Positions 1 through 9,220 of a DNA stretch of 64,000 nucleotides are shown here, piece after piece. The stretch comes from Thermoanaerobacterium thermosaccharolyticum DSM 571 (lineage in GTDB: Bacteria > Bacillota > Thermoanaerobacteria > Thermoanaerobacterales > Thermoanaerobacteraceae): the NCBI RefSeq assembly GCF_000145615.1, contig NC_014410.1, positions 124,001 to 188,000 on the forward strand, given 5' to 3'. Numbering within the stretch: position 1 is the stretch's first letter; the number at the start of each line of letters is the position of its first letter. The position numbers and the translations under genes were made by a program. Under the pieces are notes generated by a model that worked only from the letters and a program-made list of their open reading frames with translations, did not search any database and was not told where the DNA came from.

Positions 1-459
1 TCTGAAGGTCGCAACAGCAAATTCTTTATAGAAAAACAACCGTCAACTATAAGATTTGCTTTGTATAGTTTAGTTACAATAGCGATTGTATTAAGTTTGG
101 CTGTCACACAGCTTTTTAACACTATTGTTAAACCTGAGATAAACATGCTCAAAATGTCTGTTTCGGTAAAAGCTGCTTCAGGATATCTTGAAAGCAACCT
201 GGGAGGATTTACTATATATCCAGTATTTTTTGCAATAGGTTTAGCAATTATCCTTGCAATATTGACAATAAAGAATTCCCGCGATATAGTGCAGACTACG
301 CCATATGAGTCTGGACTAAATTACGATGATTCTAAAAACGGGTATGATATAAAAAATTATTACTTGCCAAGCATAATAAATGAGACTGTAATGACAAAAT
401 ATATGAATTACATCTCATTGATACTGATACTGGCTATTTTTGGAGGGATATTGCTATGA
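1..459 (+). CDS. echA: Ech hydrogenase subunit A (proton-pumping membrane subunit), C-terminal part
   Basis: The frame is open from the first base, so only the C-terminal 152 residues of a larger protein are present. Hydrophobic segments lie near both ends of the visible part, with a polar stretch between them. The identity rests on position: it overlaps echB by 4 bases (ATGA) and is followed by five recognisable Ech subunits in the standard order. EchA is the NuoL/MrpA-like antiporter-type subunit that couples ferredoxin-driven H2 formation to ion translocation across the membrane. A HycC/HyfB-like subunit of another group 4 hydrogenase would look the same here. Confidence 0.8.
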   Translation, partial: SEGRNSKFFIEKQPSTIRFALYSLVTIAIVLSLAVTQLFNTIVKPEINMLKMSVSVKAASGYLESNLGGFTIYPVFFAIGLAIILAILTIKNSRDIVQTTPYESGLNYDDSKNGYDIKNYYLPSIINETVMTKYMNYISLILILAIFGGILL

Positions 460-1319
460 CATGGATGGAATATTTGGTTTTTGCAATAGCGGTGATTGTG
501 ACTCCTATAATAGGAGGACTTATAACAGGCTTAGACAGAAAAGTAACTGCATTAATTCAGGGGAGATATGGTCCTCCTATATTGCAACCTTTTTATGATG
601 TTACAAAATTATTGTCTAAGGAAAAAATGATAGTAAATGACTTTCAGATATTTGCTGCATATATATATTTGCTGTCAGCTATTTTAAGCATTGGTTTTTT
701 TGCTATTAAAGCTGATTTGCTTATGATAATTTTTATAATGTCAATAGGTCTTGTATTTTACATCGTAGGTGCTTTGGCAACAAGATCACCTTACAGTCAA
801 GTAGGTGCTCAGAGGGAATTGATGCAGATGTTGGCCTATGAGCCACTTTTAATATTTGTGCTTATTGGTATGTATTATGTTTCAGGAAGTTTTAGTCTTA
901 AGAGCATTATGTCACACGGAAGGTTGTTGCTGGATTTGCCACTTATATTCTTGGTATTGTGCCTTGTTCTGGATATAAAGATTAAAAAATCTCCATTTGA
1001 TTTTTCAACATCTGAGCATGCACATCAAGAGCTTGTAAGAGGTATTTTGACGGATTATTCTGGACCTTATTTAGCACTTATTGAAATAGCTGATTGGTAT
1101 GAACTTGTGCTATTACTTTCAATGATAGCAATTTTTTGGTCTCAAAATCTTATAATTGGAGCTTTGATTTCTCTTTTAATATTGTTTTTAGATATAATTG
1201 TAGATAATATATCTGCAAGGATGACACTGAAATGGATGCTGAGTTTTAGCTGGATTGTAGGTATTGTCTTTACAGTGGTGAATATTGGATATTTGTATTT
1301 TAGCAATGTATCGAGGTGA
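456..1319 (+). CDS. echB: Ech hydrogenase subunit B (NuoH-like membrane anchor)
   Basis: A protein of 287 residues that is almost entirely hydrophobic, with about eight membrane segments. It resembles the NuoH/HycD family: an early GPP-LQPFYDVTKLL stretch and a cytoplasmic loop with RSPYSQVGAQRE. Further on, KKSPFDFSTSEHAHQELVRG matches the quinone-site loop of NuoH. It anchors the soluble hydrogenase module to the membrane and lies on the proton path. The start ATG overlaps the echA stop, so translation is probably coupled. Length is normal for the family. Confidence 0.9.
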   Translation: MTWMEYLVFAIAVIVTPIIGGLITGLDRKVTALIQGRYGPPILQPFYDVTKLLSKEKMIVNDFQIFAAYIYLLSAILSIGFFAIKADLLMIIFIMSIGLVFYIVGALATRSPYSQVGAQRELMQMLAYEPLLIFVLIGMYYVSGSFSLKSIMSHGRLLLDLPLIFLVLCLVLDIKIKKSPFDFSTSEHAHQELVRGILTDYSGPYLALIEIADWYELVLLLSMIAIFWSQNLIIGALISLLILFLDIIVDNISARMTLKWMLSFSWIVGIVFTVVNIGYLYFSNVSR

Positions 1320-1325
1320 TAAAAT

Positions 1326-1799
1326 ATGGGATTAAAGGAATTTGTAAAAAAGTCATTTTCTAAATCACCATGGGTTGTACATTATGACTGTGGAAGCTGC
1401 AACGGTTGTGATATAGAAGTGCTTGCCTGCATGACCCCGATCTACGATATGGAGAGATTTGGGATGGTAAATGTGGGTAATCCAAAGCATGCAGATATCT
1501 TAATTGTAACTGGCACAGTAAATGAAAAAAATAAAGACGTGCTTAAAAATGTTTACGATATGATGCCTGAACCGAAGGTAGTTGTTGCGGCAGGAATATG
1601 TGCCTGCAGCGGAGGAATATTTAGAGATTGCTACAATGTTTTGGGAGGTATTGACAAAGTAATTCCAGTAGATGTTTATATTCCGGGATGTCCGGCAAAA
1701 CCTGAGGCAATGATAGACGGGCTTTACAAAGCTGCGCAGATTTTGAAGGATAAATATTCTCGTAGAGAAGTAATAGTTTCGGCAAAAAGCTTAGGTTAG
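1326..1799 (+). CDS. echC: Ech hydrogenase small subunit C (NuoB-like)
   Basis: A protein of 157 residues of the [NiFe] small-subunit/NuoB (PSSB) family. Cluster ligands are visible: CGSCNGCD near residue 22, a cysteine pair in GICACSGG around residue 90, and PGCPAKPEAM around residue 120. Together these fit one proximal [4Fe-4S] cluster that passes electrons from EchF to the NiFe site in EchE. It is short because group 4 small subunits lack the extra C-terminal clusters. It lies six bases after echB with a GGTGAT ribosome site. Confidence 0.93.
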   Translation: MGLKEFVKKSFSKSPWVVHYDCGSCNGCDIEVLACMTPIYDMERFGMVNVGNPKHADILIVTGTVNEKNKDVLKNVYDMMPEPKVVVAAGICACSGGIFRDCYNVLGGIDKVIPVDVYIPGCPAKPEAMIDGLYKAAQILKDKYSRREVIVSAKSLG

Positions 1800-1810
1800 G
1801 AGTGAATTTT

Positions 1811-2188
1811 ATGATTGTTAATAGCAGAGAAGTGACTGTTGATAACCTTAAAAAAGAAGTGAAAAAATACCATGATGATGGGTACAGATTTGTCACAGAA
1901 ACTTGTTTGAATTTCGAGGGACAATTCAAAATAATATATACCTTTGCTAAAGGGTATGATTTGGATAATATCCATATTGTAACAGATGGTAAAAATGTGC
2001 CCAGTGTATCCGATGTTTATTCATGTGCACTGTTGGTAGAAAATGAGATAAAAGAACTTTTTGGCGTAGAATTCGATGGACTTGTTGTTGATTTTGGCGG
2101 CAAGTTGATGCTGGGAGAGAGCTCACCAATAAGTCCGCAGGCTGATATAGAGATAATAAGAAGAGAAAAGGGTGGTAAAAATGAGTGA
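1811..2188 (+). CDS. echD: Ech hydrogenase subunit D (NuoC-like)
   Basis: A 125-residue protein matching the 30-kDa NuoC-type subunit. It has the EIKELFGVEFDG motif at residues 81-92, typical of the family, which packs the large and small subunits together. I start it at ATG 1811, eight bases after AGGAG, rather than the GTG at 1802 that overlaps the ribosome site. Its last codons overlap echE by eight bases. The role is structural; it carries no cofactor ligand that I can see. Confidence 0.88.
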   Translation: MIVNSREVTVDNLKKEVKKYHDDGYRFVTETCLNFEGQFKIIYTFAKGYDLDNIHIVTDGKNVPSVSDVYSCALLVENEIKELFGVEFDGLVVDFGGKLMLGESSPISPQADIEIIRREKGGKNE

Positions 2189-3263
2189 AAAAGGAACTAT
2201 ACCGTTTGGACCGCAGCACCCCGTTTTGCCAGAACCAATCCATTTAAAACTGGTTGTAGAGGATGAAAAGGTTGTTGAAGCATACCCGGCTTTTGGTTTT
2301 GTCCACAGGGGATTAGAAACATTAGCGCAAAAAAAAGACTTCAATCAGATGGTATATGTTGTTGAGAGAGTTTGCGGAATATGTAGCTGTATGCATGGAC
2401 AGGATTATTGCCAGGCAATAGAGGAATTGATGGGGATAGAAGTTCCTATAAGAGCAGAATATCTGAGGACAATTTGGGCAGAACTTCACAGGATACACAG
2501 CCATCTTTTGTGGCTTGGTCTTTTTGCGGATGCGTTTGGTTTTGAAAATCTCTTTATGCAGACGTGGAAGATTCGCGAGAAGATAATGGACATACTAGAA
2601 GCCACATCCGGAAATAGAGTAATTATTTCAGTAAATATAGTAGGAGGTGTAAGAAAAGATATAAGCAATGATCAGGCTAAATGGATACTAAGGGAATTAG
2701 ACGATGTTGAAAAGCAGCTTAAAGACATCAATGATGTTGTCATGAATAACTACACGGTAAAAGAGAGGACAGTAGGCATAGGTGTTTTGACGAAAGAAGA
2801 AGCGTATGAGCTTGGCGCTACTGGGCCTATGGCTAAAGGAAGCGGTGTGGATCTTGATTTGAGAACAACAGGCTATGCAGCTTATAAATACCTTGATTTT
2901 GAGCCAATCGTAGAAAAGAGCGGTGACAGCTATGCGAGAAATCTTGTCAGAATGAAAGAAATATTCCAATCTATCGACCTTATAAGACAGGCCTTGAGTA
3001 AAATGCCTGAAGGAGATATTAATGTTCCTGTAAAAGGCAATCCGCCGGCAGGGGAAGTTATATCTAGGCTTGAGCAGTCCAGGGGTGAAGTTGTCTATTA
3101 TATAAAATCAAACGGTACTAAATTTTTGGACAGACTTCGCATAAGAACTCCTACCTTTGCTAATATACCGGCTCTTTTGAAAATACTTCCTGGATCTCAA
3201 TTGCAAGATGTGCCCGTATTGATATTGACAATTGATCCATGTATAAGCTGTACTGAGAGATAA
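2181..3263 (+). CDS. echE: Ech hydrogenase large subunit E ([NiFe] catalytic subunit)
   Basis: A 360-residue group 4 large subunit (NuoD-like). The N-terminal nickel motif is RVCGICSCMHG, near residue 63. The C-terminal motif is DPCISCTER, which ends the protein. The four cysteines ligate Ni and Fe, where protons are reduced with ferredoxin electrons. ATG 2181 is preceded by AAGGGTGG and preferred over the in-frame GTG at 2172. Most NiFe large subunits carry an extension after the last motif that an endopeptidase removes; none is present, and no endopeptidase gene lies in this operon. Some CooH/EchE-type subunits are known to lack it. Confidence 0.93.
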   Translation: MSEKGTIPFGPQHPVLPEPIHLKLVVEDEKVVEAYPAFGFVHRGLETLAQKKDFNQMVYVVERVCGICSCMHGQDYCQAIEELMGIEVPIRAEYLRTIWAELHRIHSHLLWLGLFADAFGFENLFMQTWKIREKIMDILEATSGNRVIISVNIVGGVRKDISNDQAKWILRELDDVEKQLKDINDVVMNNYTVKERTVGIGVLTKEEAYELGATGPMAKGSGVDLDLRTTGYAAYKYLDFEPIVEKSGDSYARNLVRMKEIFQSIDLIRQALSKMPEGDINVPVKGNPPAGEVISRLEQSRGEVVYYIKSNGTKFLDRLRIRTPTFANIPALLKILPGSQLQDVPVLILTIDPCISCTER

Positions 3264-3290
3264 TTTTAATTATGAAAGGGGTGATTTTAT

Positions 3291-3647
3291 ATGCTGGACA
3301 TGCTTAAAAGCGTTTTTTCTAATTTGTCAAGAAAGCCAGTAACTCGCATGTACCCATTTGTAGAGAGGAAGCCTTTCGATATAAACAGAGGGCATTTGGA
3401 AAACAATATTGATGAGTGTATTTTTTGCGGCATGTGCCAGAGAGTGTGCCCATCAAACTGCATAAAGGTTGACAGAAAAACTAGTGTTTGGGAGTATAAT
3501 CCGTTTGAGTGTGTTCTGTGCGGCGTATGTGTAGAGAAGTGTCCTAAAAAGTGTTTAAAGCTTGATGTGCATTACAGAAGCTGTACAGATAAAAAGTACA
3601 ACATTCATCTGGAAAAACACGATGATTCTGAGAAAGCCGGTGCGTAG
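3291..3647 (+). CDS. echF: Ech hydrogenase ferredoxin-like subunit F
   Basis: A 118-residue polyferredoxin with two CxxCxxCxxxC motifs: CIFCGMCQRVCPSNC from residue 46 and CVLCGVCVEKCPKKC from residue 75. Two [4Fe-4S] clusters fit the NuoI-like electron entry subunit that receives electrons from reduced ferredoxin. The ribosome site AAGGGGTGAT precedes ATG 3291. A charged tail of about 25 residues follows the second cluster. The stop codon abuts hypA with no spacer, tying hydrogenase structure and maturation genes into one transcript. Confidence 0.92.
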   Translation: MLDMLKSVFSNLSRKPVTRMYPFVERKPFDINRGHLENNIDECIFCGMCQRVCPSNCIKVDRKTSVWEYNPFECVLCGVCVEKCPKKCLKLDVHYRSCTDKKYNIHLEKHDDSEKAGA

Positions 3648-3989
3648 ATGCATGAACTTTCTATAACTGAAAGTATTGTAAATATGGTTTCAGATGAAGT
3701 TAAAAAACGAAATATCAATAAAGTTACAAAAATAAACATCGTGCTTGGTGAATTAACAGGATTTGAAGAAGACAGTATAAAATTTTACTTTGATGTTTTA
3801 AGTGAAGGCACGCCTTTATATGGTGCAATATTGAACTTTAAAAGGGTAAAAGCAGAATTTAAATGCCGCAACTGCGGCATGATTTATAATAGGGAAAATT
3901 TTACATTTAAGTGTCCCTATTGCGGTAGCAGCGGTGTGTTGATTGAGAAAGGCAAAGAGTTGTACATTGATAGTATAGATGTAGAATAA
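3648..3989 (+). CDS. hypA: Hydrogenase nickel incorporation protein HypA
   Basis: A 113-residue protein with the HypA signature: MHELSIT at the N terminus, where His2 binds nickel, and a zinc ribbon made by CRNC and CPYC at about residues 74 and 91. With HypB it inserts nickel into the large subunit after the Fe(CN)2CO unit is built. It starts directly after the echF stop, so coupled translation is likely. Length is standard. An in-operon hyp set suggests maturation dedicated to this enzyme. Confidence 0.95.
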   Translation: MHELSITESIVNMVSDEVKKRNINKVTKINIVLGELTGFEEDSIKFYFDVLSEGTPLYGAILNFKRVKAEFKCRNCGMIYNRENFTFKCPYCGSSGVLIEKGKELYIDSIDVE

Positions 3990-4003
3990 GGAGTGTAATA
4001 TAA

Positions 4004-4657
4004 ATGGAAATTAAGATTATAAAGAATGTTCTTGAAGCAAACAACAATATTGCTGAAGAGAACAAAAATATAAAAGATGAAAGAAAGATTTTGATGGTTA
4101 ACATCATTGGTTCACCAGGTACAGGTAAGACGAGTTTCATATTAAAACTTATAGAAAATATGGACATACCATGTGGTGTTATAGAAGGCGATGTTGCGTC
4201 TGACATTGATGCCCGTAAAATGGCAGAAAGGAATATACCTGTTGTACAGATAAATACAGGTGGAGAATGTCATCTAAATGCCAATTCTGTAAATAAAGCA
4301 CTTTCAAGTATTGATTTTCACGATGGCATATTATTCATAGAAAATATTGGAAATTTGATTTGCCCATCAGAATTTGAGCTGGGAGAAGACTTTAAGCTGG
4401 CAATGGCAAATGTTGCAGAAGGTGATGATAAACCGTATAAATATCCTCTTTTGTTTTCAAAGGCTAAGGCGGTTGTCCTTAATAAGATAGATCTTTTGCC
4501 TTATTTTGATTTTAATAAACAATATTTTTATGATGGTGTTAAGACGCTGAATGATAAGGCAGAGATTTTTGAAGTGTCATCAAGGACAGGAGAAGGCTTC
4601 GAGGTGCTAGCAAAATGGCTGAAAGAGATTTACAATCAATATATGCAAAGCAAATAA
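4004..4657 (+). CDS. hypB: Hydrogenase maturation GTPase HypB
   Basis: A 217-residue SIMIBI-class GTPase. The Walker A motif is GSPGTGKTS near residue 36, followed by EGDVASDIDA, then GGECHLNA, whose Cys and His form the metal site at the dimer interface, and NKIDLLP as the guanine-specificity motif. It releases nickel to HypA or the large subunit on GTP hydrolysis. The His-rich N-terminal storage stretch found in some HypB proteins is absent. Its 3' end overlaps hypF by 43 bases in a different frame. Confidence 0.95.
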   Translation: MEIKIIKNVLEANNNIAEENKNIKDERKILMVNIIGSPGTGKTSFILKLIENMDIPCGVIEGDVASDIDARKMAERNIPVVQINTGGECHLNANSVNKALSSIDFHDGILFIENIGNLICPSEFELGEDFKLAMANVAEGDDKPYKYPLLFSKAKAVVLNKIDLLPYFDFNKQYFYDGVKTLNDKAEIFEVSSRTGEGFEVLAKWLKEIYNQYMQSK

Positions 4658-6861
4658 ATATTAAGGGCATAGTTCAAGGCGTTGGATTTCGACCTTTTGT
4701 ATACAATTTAGCACAGAAGTACAATCTTCACGGCATTGTATTTAATACATCATCTGGATTGTACATTAAAATAGAAGGCAATGATAAGAATATAAATTCA
4801 TTTATTTATGAATTGAAGGCGAATCCTCCAAAGCTTTCTAAAATTGATGAAGTCTTAATAGAAAGTTGCGATGTAGAAGGATACAGAGATTTCAGCATAA
4901 AATTAAGTCAGAAGGATGATGGATTTGTACCGATTTCTCCTGATATGGGTGTGTGCGATGACTGTGTAAATGAAATGATGGATGAAAATAATAGGAGGTA
5001 TAGATATCCATTTATAAACTGTACAAACTGCGGTCCACGATTTTCTATTATTGAAGACATACCATATGATAGGCCCAAAACATCTATGAAAAAATTTCCT
5101 ATGTGCGATTTATGCAAAGGCGAATATACAAATCCCCTTGACAGGAGATTTCATGCGCAACCCGTAGCGTGTTTTGACTGTGGACCATCGCTTAATTATG
5201 TTGGACCAAATGCAAATGATGATCCAATTAAGGCAGTTGCAGAAGATCTTAGAGATGGTAAAATTGTTGCAATAAAGGGGATAGGTGGATATCACCTTGC
5301 TGTTAATGCGTTATCCCGCGATGCTGTATTTAGGCTGCGGGAAAGGAAAAATAGGTATGGAAAGCCATTGGCACTTATGATGAAAGATATAGATTGTGTG
5401 AAAAAGTTCTGCTATTTAAGCGATGATGAAATGGAGCTATTAAATAGTCAAAGAAGGCCTATTGTCCTTTTAAAAAAGAAACACAAATTTGAAGGTATCA
5501 GTGACGGACTTGACAGCGTCGGTGTAATGCTTCCATATACGCCTATACATTATCTTCTGTTTGAATTTATCGATTTTCCAATTGTAATGACAAGCGGAAA
5601 TATCAGTGAAGAACCGCTTTGCAAGGACAATGAAGAGGCTTTAAAGAGACTTAAGGGTATTGCTGACAGCTTTCTTTTAAATAATAGGGATATAGTAAAC
5701 AGAATAGATGATACGGTCACATCATACAAGGCTAAAAGGGAAAGAGTTATAAGGCGGGCAAGAGGTTATGCTCCACAGCCTATATTATTTAAGGACAATC
5801 TTAAGTCGATACTTGCTGTTGGCGGCTATTATAAAAATACGTTTTGCCTAACTAAAGGCAACTATGCATTTTTAAGCCACCACATAGGTGATCTGGACAA
5901 CAGTAAAACATATATGTATTATATGAATGAAATTAAAAAGTATATCAAGCTCTTTAAGGCAGAACCAAAATATGTAGCATGTGATATGCATCCAGGGTAT
6001 TTGTCAACACAGTTTGCAAAATCTCTAGATTTACCAGTAATATATACACAACATCACCATGCGCACATTGTCAGCTGCATGGCGGAATACGGAATTTCTG
6101 ATAAGGTTATTGGTTTTGCATATGATGGCACTGGGTATGGACCAGATGGCAATGTATGGGGAGCTGAATTTTTGATTGCTGATTTAAAAGATTTTGTGAG
6201 AGCTGGACATTTAAAATATAACTTTTTACCAGGTGGAGAACTTGCAATAAAGAAAATTTACAGGACTTCCATAGGATTTATAAAGGATGACATGTCCTTC
6301 TATGGTGACTATTTAAAAAGGTTCGATCCTAAAGAAATTGAAATTATAAATATGCAGATGGATAGGAAAATGAATGCGCCATTGGTTTCCAGCATTGGAA
6401 GGTTTTTTGATGCCGTTACTTCACTTATTGGACTTGAAGATGTTGTAAAATATGAAGGACAGGCAGCTATGGAGCTTGAAAGTATTATAGAAAGTGATTT
6501 ATCACATTATGATTATTCAATATCAAATGTAGATGGCTACATTGTTGACACATCAAATATTTTAAGACAAGTTTACTCTGATTATTTAAAAGGCATAAGC
6601 AAAGGAATAATATCGGCAAGATTTCATAATACAATAGTAGAGTTTACTGTAGATATAGCATTGAGGCTGAGAGAAAATTACAAAATAAACAAAGTAGTAT
6701 TAAGCGGTGGCAGCTTTCAGAATAAATATCTACTGGAGAATATTACAGATAAATTATTGAAAGAAGGATTTTCCGTATATTCAAATAGTATGGTACCTTG
6801 CAACGATGGAGGTATAGCCCTAGGACAAGCAGTTATAGCAAATTATAAATTGGAGGTGTGA
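4615..6861 (+). CDS. hypF: Carbamoyltransferase HypF
   Basis: A 748-residue protein with the full HypF domain order. An acylphosphatase domain comes first (GIVQGVGFRPFVYN from residue 18). Two zinc fingers follow, built from CxxC pairs (CDDC, CTNC, CDLC, CFDC) between about residues 105 and 190. Then comes a YrdC-like domain (KAVAEDLRDGKIVAIKG) and a Kae1-like domain with HHHAH near residue 480. It transfers the carbamoyl group of carbamoyl phosphate to the C-terminal Cys of HypE, the first step to cyanide ligands. The start lies inside hypB; GAGGTG nine bases upstream supports it. Confidence 0.95.
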   Translation: MAERDLQSIYAKQINIKGIVQGVGFRPFVYNLAQKYNLHGIVFNTSSGLYIKIEGNDKNINSFIYELKANPPKLSKIDEVLIESCDVEGYRDFSIKLSQKDDGFVPISPDMGVCDDCVNEMMDENNRRYRYPFINCTNCGPRFSIIEDIPYDRPKTSMKKFPMCDLCKGEYTNPLDRRFHAQPVACFDCGPSLNYVGPNANDDPIKAVAEDLRDGKIVAIKGIGGYHLAVNALSRDAVFRLRERKNRYGKPLALMMKDIDCVKKFCYLSDDEMELLNSQRRPIVLLKKKHKFEGISDGLDSVGVMLPYTPIHYLLFEFIDFPIVMTSGNISEEPLCKDNEEALKRLKGIADSFLLNNRDIVNRIDDTVTSYKAKRERVIRRARGYAPQPILFKDNLKSILAVGGYYKNTFCLTKGNYAFLSHHIGDLDNSKTYMYYMNEIKKYIKLFKAEPKYVACDMHPGYLSTQFAKSLDLPVIYTQHHHAHIVSCMAEYGISDKVIGFAYDGTGYGPDGNVWGAEFLIADLKDFVRAGHLKYNFLPGGELAIKKIYRTSIGFIKDDMSFYGDYLKRFDPKEIEIINMQMDRKMNAPLVSSIGRFFDAVTSLIGLEDVVKYEGQAAMELESIIESDLSHYDYSISNVDGYIVDTSNILRQVYSDYLKGISKGIISARFHNTIVEFTVDIALRLRENYKINKVVLSGGSFQNKYLLENITDKLLKEGFSVYSNSMVPCNDGGIALGQAVIANYKLEV

Positions 6862-6863
6862 TT

Positions 6864-7097
6864 ATGTGTATTGCTGTAGCTCAAAAGGTTGTAAAAATTG
6901 ATGGTGATGTGGCTGAAACGGAGTTAAATGGATTAAAGAGGAGAGTTTCCATATCTATGGTTCCAGGTGTGAAAATTGGTGATTATGTGATGGTTCATGC
7001 TGGTGTTGCTATAAGTATAGTTGATAAGGAAACGGCTGAAGAAGATTTAAAGCTCTGGAAGGAGATGGAGGAAGCTTTAAGAGAAAGTTTAGAATAG
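6864..7097 (+). CDS. hypC: Hydrogenase maturation chaperone HypC
   Basis: A 77-residue HypC/HupF protein. I start it at ATG 6864, giving MCIAVAQKV, because Cys2 after the initiator Met is the essential iron/large-subunit ligand of the family; the GTG at 6858 would bury it. GGAGGTG precedes it and overlaps the hypF end. HypC carries the Fe unit from HypD to the large subunit. The interior (VSISMVPGVKIGDYVMVHAGVAI) has the expected beta-barrel pattern. Confidence 0.94.
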   Translation: MCIAVAQKVVKIDGDVAETELNGLKRRVSISMVPGVKIGDYVMVHAGVAISIVDKETAEEDLKLWKEMEEALRESLE

Positions 7098-7131
7098 ATA
7101 AACTAATTAAGAAGAAGGGAACGGTAATTCT

Positions 7132-8184
7132 ATGCAGGATATTATAAAATCAGCTAGAAAACTTATAGACAAGTATAACAGTGGTGAACCAATAAAAATA
7201 ATGGAAGTTTGTGGTTCTCACACAATGGCAATATCAAGGTATGGTTTAAGACAGATTTTGCCTGAGAATATTAAACTTATATCAGGGCCTGGTTGTCCTG
7301 TTTGTGTGACAGCACAAAATGAGATTGATGCGGTTATATCATTAGCCGGGCAGGGAATTACAATTGCCACATTTGGTGATCTTATAAGGGTACCTGGCAA
7401 CAATTCATCCCTTCAGGAAGAACGGGCAAAAGGTAAAGATGTGAAAGTTTTCTATTCGCCACTTGATGCATTAGAATATGCTGAGGCAAATCCTAGTAAA
7501 GAGGTAGTTTTTATTGGAATAGGTTTTGAAACTACTATACCGTCTGTTGCATTGACCATAAAAGAAGCATATACAAAAAAAATCAAAAATTACAGTGTGT
7601 ATTGTCTGCATAAGACGATGCCAAAGGCTTTGGAAGCACTTGTAATAAATGGATCAGACATTCAGGGTTTTCTACTTCCCGGCCATGTGAGTGCTATAAC
7701 CGGAAGTACTATATATAATTTCTTGGTTGATAAGTATAAAATTGGTGGTGTTGTATCAGGATTTGAAGCACAAGATATTTTGATAAGCATAATAATGATT
7801 CTTAAGAATATGGAAAATCCTAAAATAGAAATTCAATACAAAAGAGTTGTACGAGAAGAAGGAAATACAGATGCAAAAAAATTGATTGAAGAAGTTTTTG
7901 AAGACAGCGATGCTACATGGAGAGGCCTAGGTATGATAGAAGGCTCAGGGCTAAAAATACGAGATTTGTACAGCGAATATGATGCAGAAAAGAAATTTCA
8001 TATTCAGAAGCCTAGTGAGCAAATAGAGATAAATGGTTGCAGATGTGGGGATGTCTTAATGGGAATTATATCGCCGCACCAATGTCCACTGTTTGGCAAA
8101 GCTTGTACACCTGTAAATCCTATAGGACCATGTATGGTTTCATCAGAAGGTTCTTGTGCAGCATATTATAAATACGGTGAGTAA
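7132..8184 (+). CDS. hypD: Hydrogenase formation protein HypD
   Basis: A 350-residue HypD. It has MEVCGSHTMAI near residue 24, GPGCPVCVT near residue 55, and GFETTIP in the second domain. The C-terminal cysteine cluster (CRCGDVLMG, HQCPLFGKAC, GPCMVSSEGSC) holds a [4Fe-4S] centre. HypD, with HypC and HypE, assembles the Fe(CN)2CO moiety. It follows hypC by 34 bases with AAGGGAACGG as ribosome site. Length and motif order are canonical. Confidence 0.95.
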   Translation: MQDIIKSARKLIDKYNSGEPIKIMEVCGSHTMAISRYGLRQILPENIKLISGPGCPVCVTAQNEIDAVISLAGQGITIATFGDLIRVPGNNSSLQEERAKGKDVKVFYSPLDALEYAEANPSKEVVFIGIGFETTIPSVALTIKEAYTKKIKNYSVYCLHKTMPKALEALVINGSDIQGFLLPGHVSAITGSTIYNFLVDKYKIGGVVSGFEAQDILISIIMILKNMENPKIEIQYKRVVREEGNTDAKKLIEEVFEDSDATWRGLGMIEGSGLKIRDLYSEYDAEKKFHIQKPSEQIEINGCRCGDVLMGIISPHQCPLFGKACTPVNPIGPCMVSSEGSCAAYYKYGE

Positions 8185-8202
8185 ACAGAGGAGGAACAGT
8201 AT

Positions 8203-9192
8203 ATGGATAAAGTATTGATGTCACACGGCGGCGGCGGTTCGATGATGCAAAGCTTCATAAGCGAAATATTCATAGAAAAATTTAATAACGAATATTTAAG
8301 TCAAATGGAAGATGCTGCATTGCTGCCGGGTAAGACTGTTTTCACAACAGACAGCTTTGTAGTAAAGCCACTTTTTTTCCCGGGTGGTGATATAGGAAGA
8401 TTATCAGTATGTGGAACAGTAAATGATATTTCTATGAGGGGTGCTAAGCCGCTTTTTTTAAGTGCATCATTTATCATAGAAGAAGGATTCCCAGTTGATG
8501 ATATAAAGAGAATAGTGAATTCAATGGAAGATACTGCCAATGAAGCAGGGGTACAAATTGTGACAGGGGATACAAAGGTTGTGGAGAAAAACAGTGCAGA
8601 TGGAATCTTCATAAATACTGCAGGAATAGGCATTTTGCCTGATGGAGCTTCCGTATCTATTAAAAATGGAAAGCCTGGAGATGTAGTGATAGTTTCAGGT
8701 ACAATTGGAGATCATGGCATGGCGGTAATGGGTGCAAGGGAAGGAATTGATTTTGATCCTCCTCTTCTTTCCGATGTATCGCCTTTAAATAAAATGGTGG
8801 AGAAGCTTATGGCTCTTAGAGATGCTGTGAAAATCTTAAGAGATCCTACAAGAGGCGGTGTCGCAGAAGTTCTGTACGAGATAGCTGGCATGAGCAATGT
8901 GGGAATTAAAATATATGAAGATAAACTACCTGTAAAAGAAAATGTAAAATCTGCTTGTAGTATGTTAGGCATCGATTATCTGCACCTTGCCAATGAAGGG
9001 AAACTCGTATGTGTAGTTGATAAAGATTTTGCTTATAAGGCATTGGAAATAATGAAAGATGATAAATACGGTAAAGATGCTGCTATTATAGGCGAAATCG
9101 ATGATTCTGGTCTTGTGACGATAGAAACAATCTATGGCACAAATAGAATCGTGGATAGGCCAATTGGCGAACTTCTACCGAGAATATGCTGA
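8203..9192 (+). CDS. hypE: Hydrogenase maturation factor HypE (carbamoyl dehydratase)
   Basis: A 329-residue PurM/AIR-synthase-fold ATPase. Visible are HGGGG near the N terminus, FTTDSFVV, DPTRGGVAEVL, and the C-terminal PRIC. The terminal Cys is the residue that HypF carbamoylates and HypE dehydrates to thiocyanate, the donor of cyanide to iron. The gene closes the ech-hyp operon; GAGGAGGAA precedes the start. All hyp genes needed for the Fe and Ni steps are therefore present in order A, B, F, C, D, E. Confidence 0.95.
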   Translation: MDKVLMSHGGGGSMMQSFISEIFIEKFNNEYLSQMEDAALLPGKTVFTTDSFVVKPLFFPGGDIGRLSVCGTVNDISMRGAKPLFLSASFIIEEGFPVDDIKRIVNSMEDTANEAGVQIVTGDTKVVEKNSADGIFINTAGIGILPDGASVSIKNGKPGDVVIVSGTIGDHGMAVMGAREGIDFDPPLLSDVSPLNKMVEKLMALRDAVKILRDPTRGGVAEVLYEIAGMSNVGIKIYEDKLPVKENVKSACSMLGIDYLHLANEGKLVCVVDKDFAYKALEIMKDDKYGKDAAIIGEIDDSGLVTIETIYGTNRIVDRPIGELLPRIC

Positions 9193-9196
9193 AATA

Positions 9197-9219
9197 AAAG
9201 CAGAGCAATGCCCTGCTTT
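9197..9219 (-). terminator. Hairpin between hypE and the cortex hydrolase-like gene
   Basis: AAAGCAG pairs with CTGCTTT around a short AT loop. The minus-strand copy is followed by TTTTATTT, so it best serves the SleB-like gene, which ends two bases away. It may also end the ech-hyp operon, where the T tract is weaker. Confidence 0.6.
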
Positions 9220-9220
9220 C

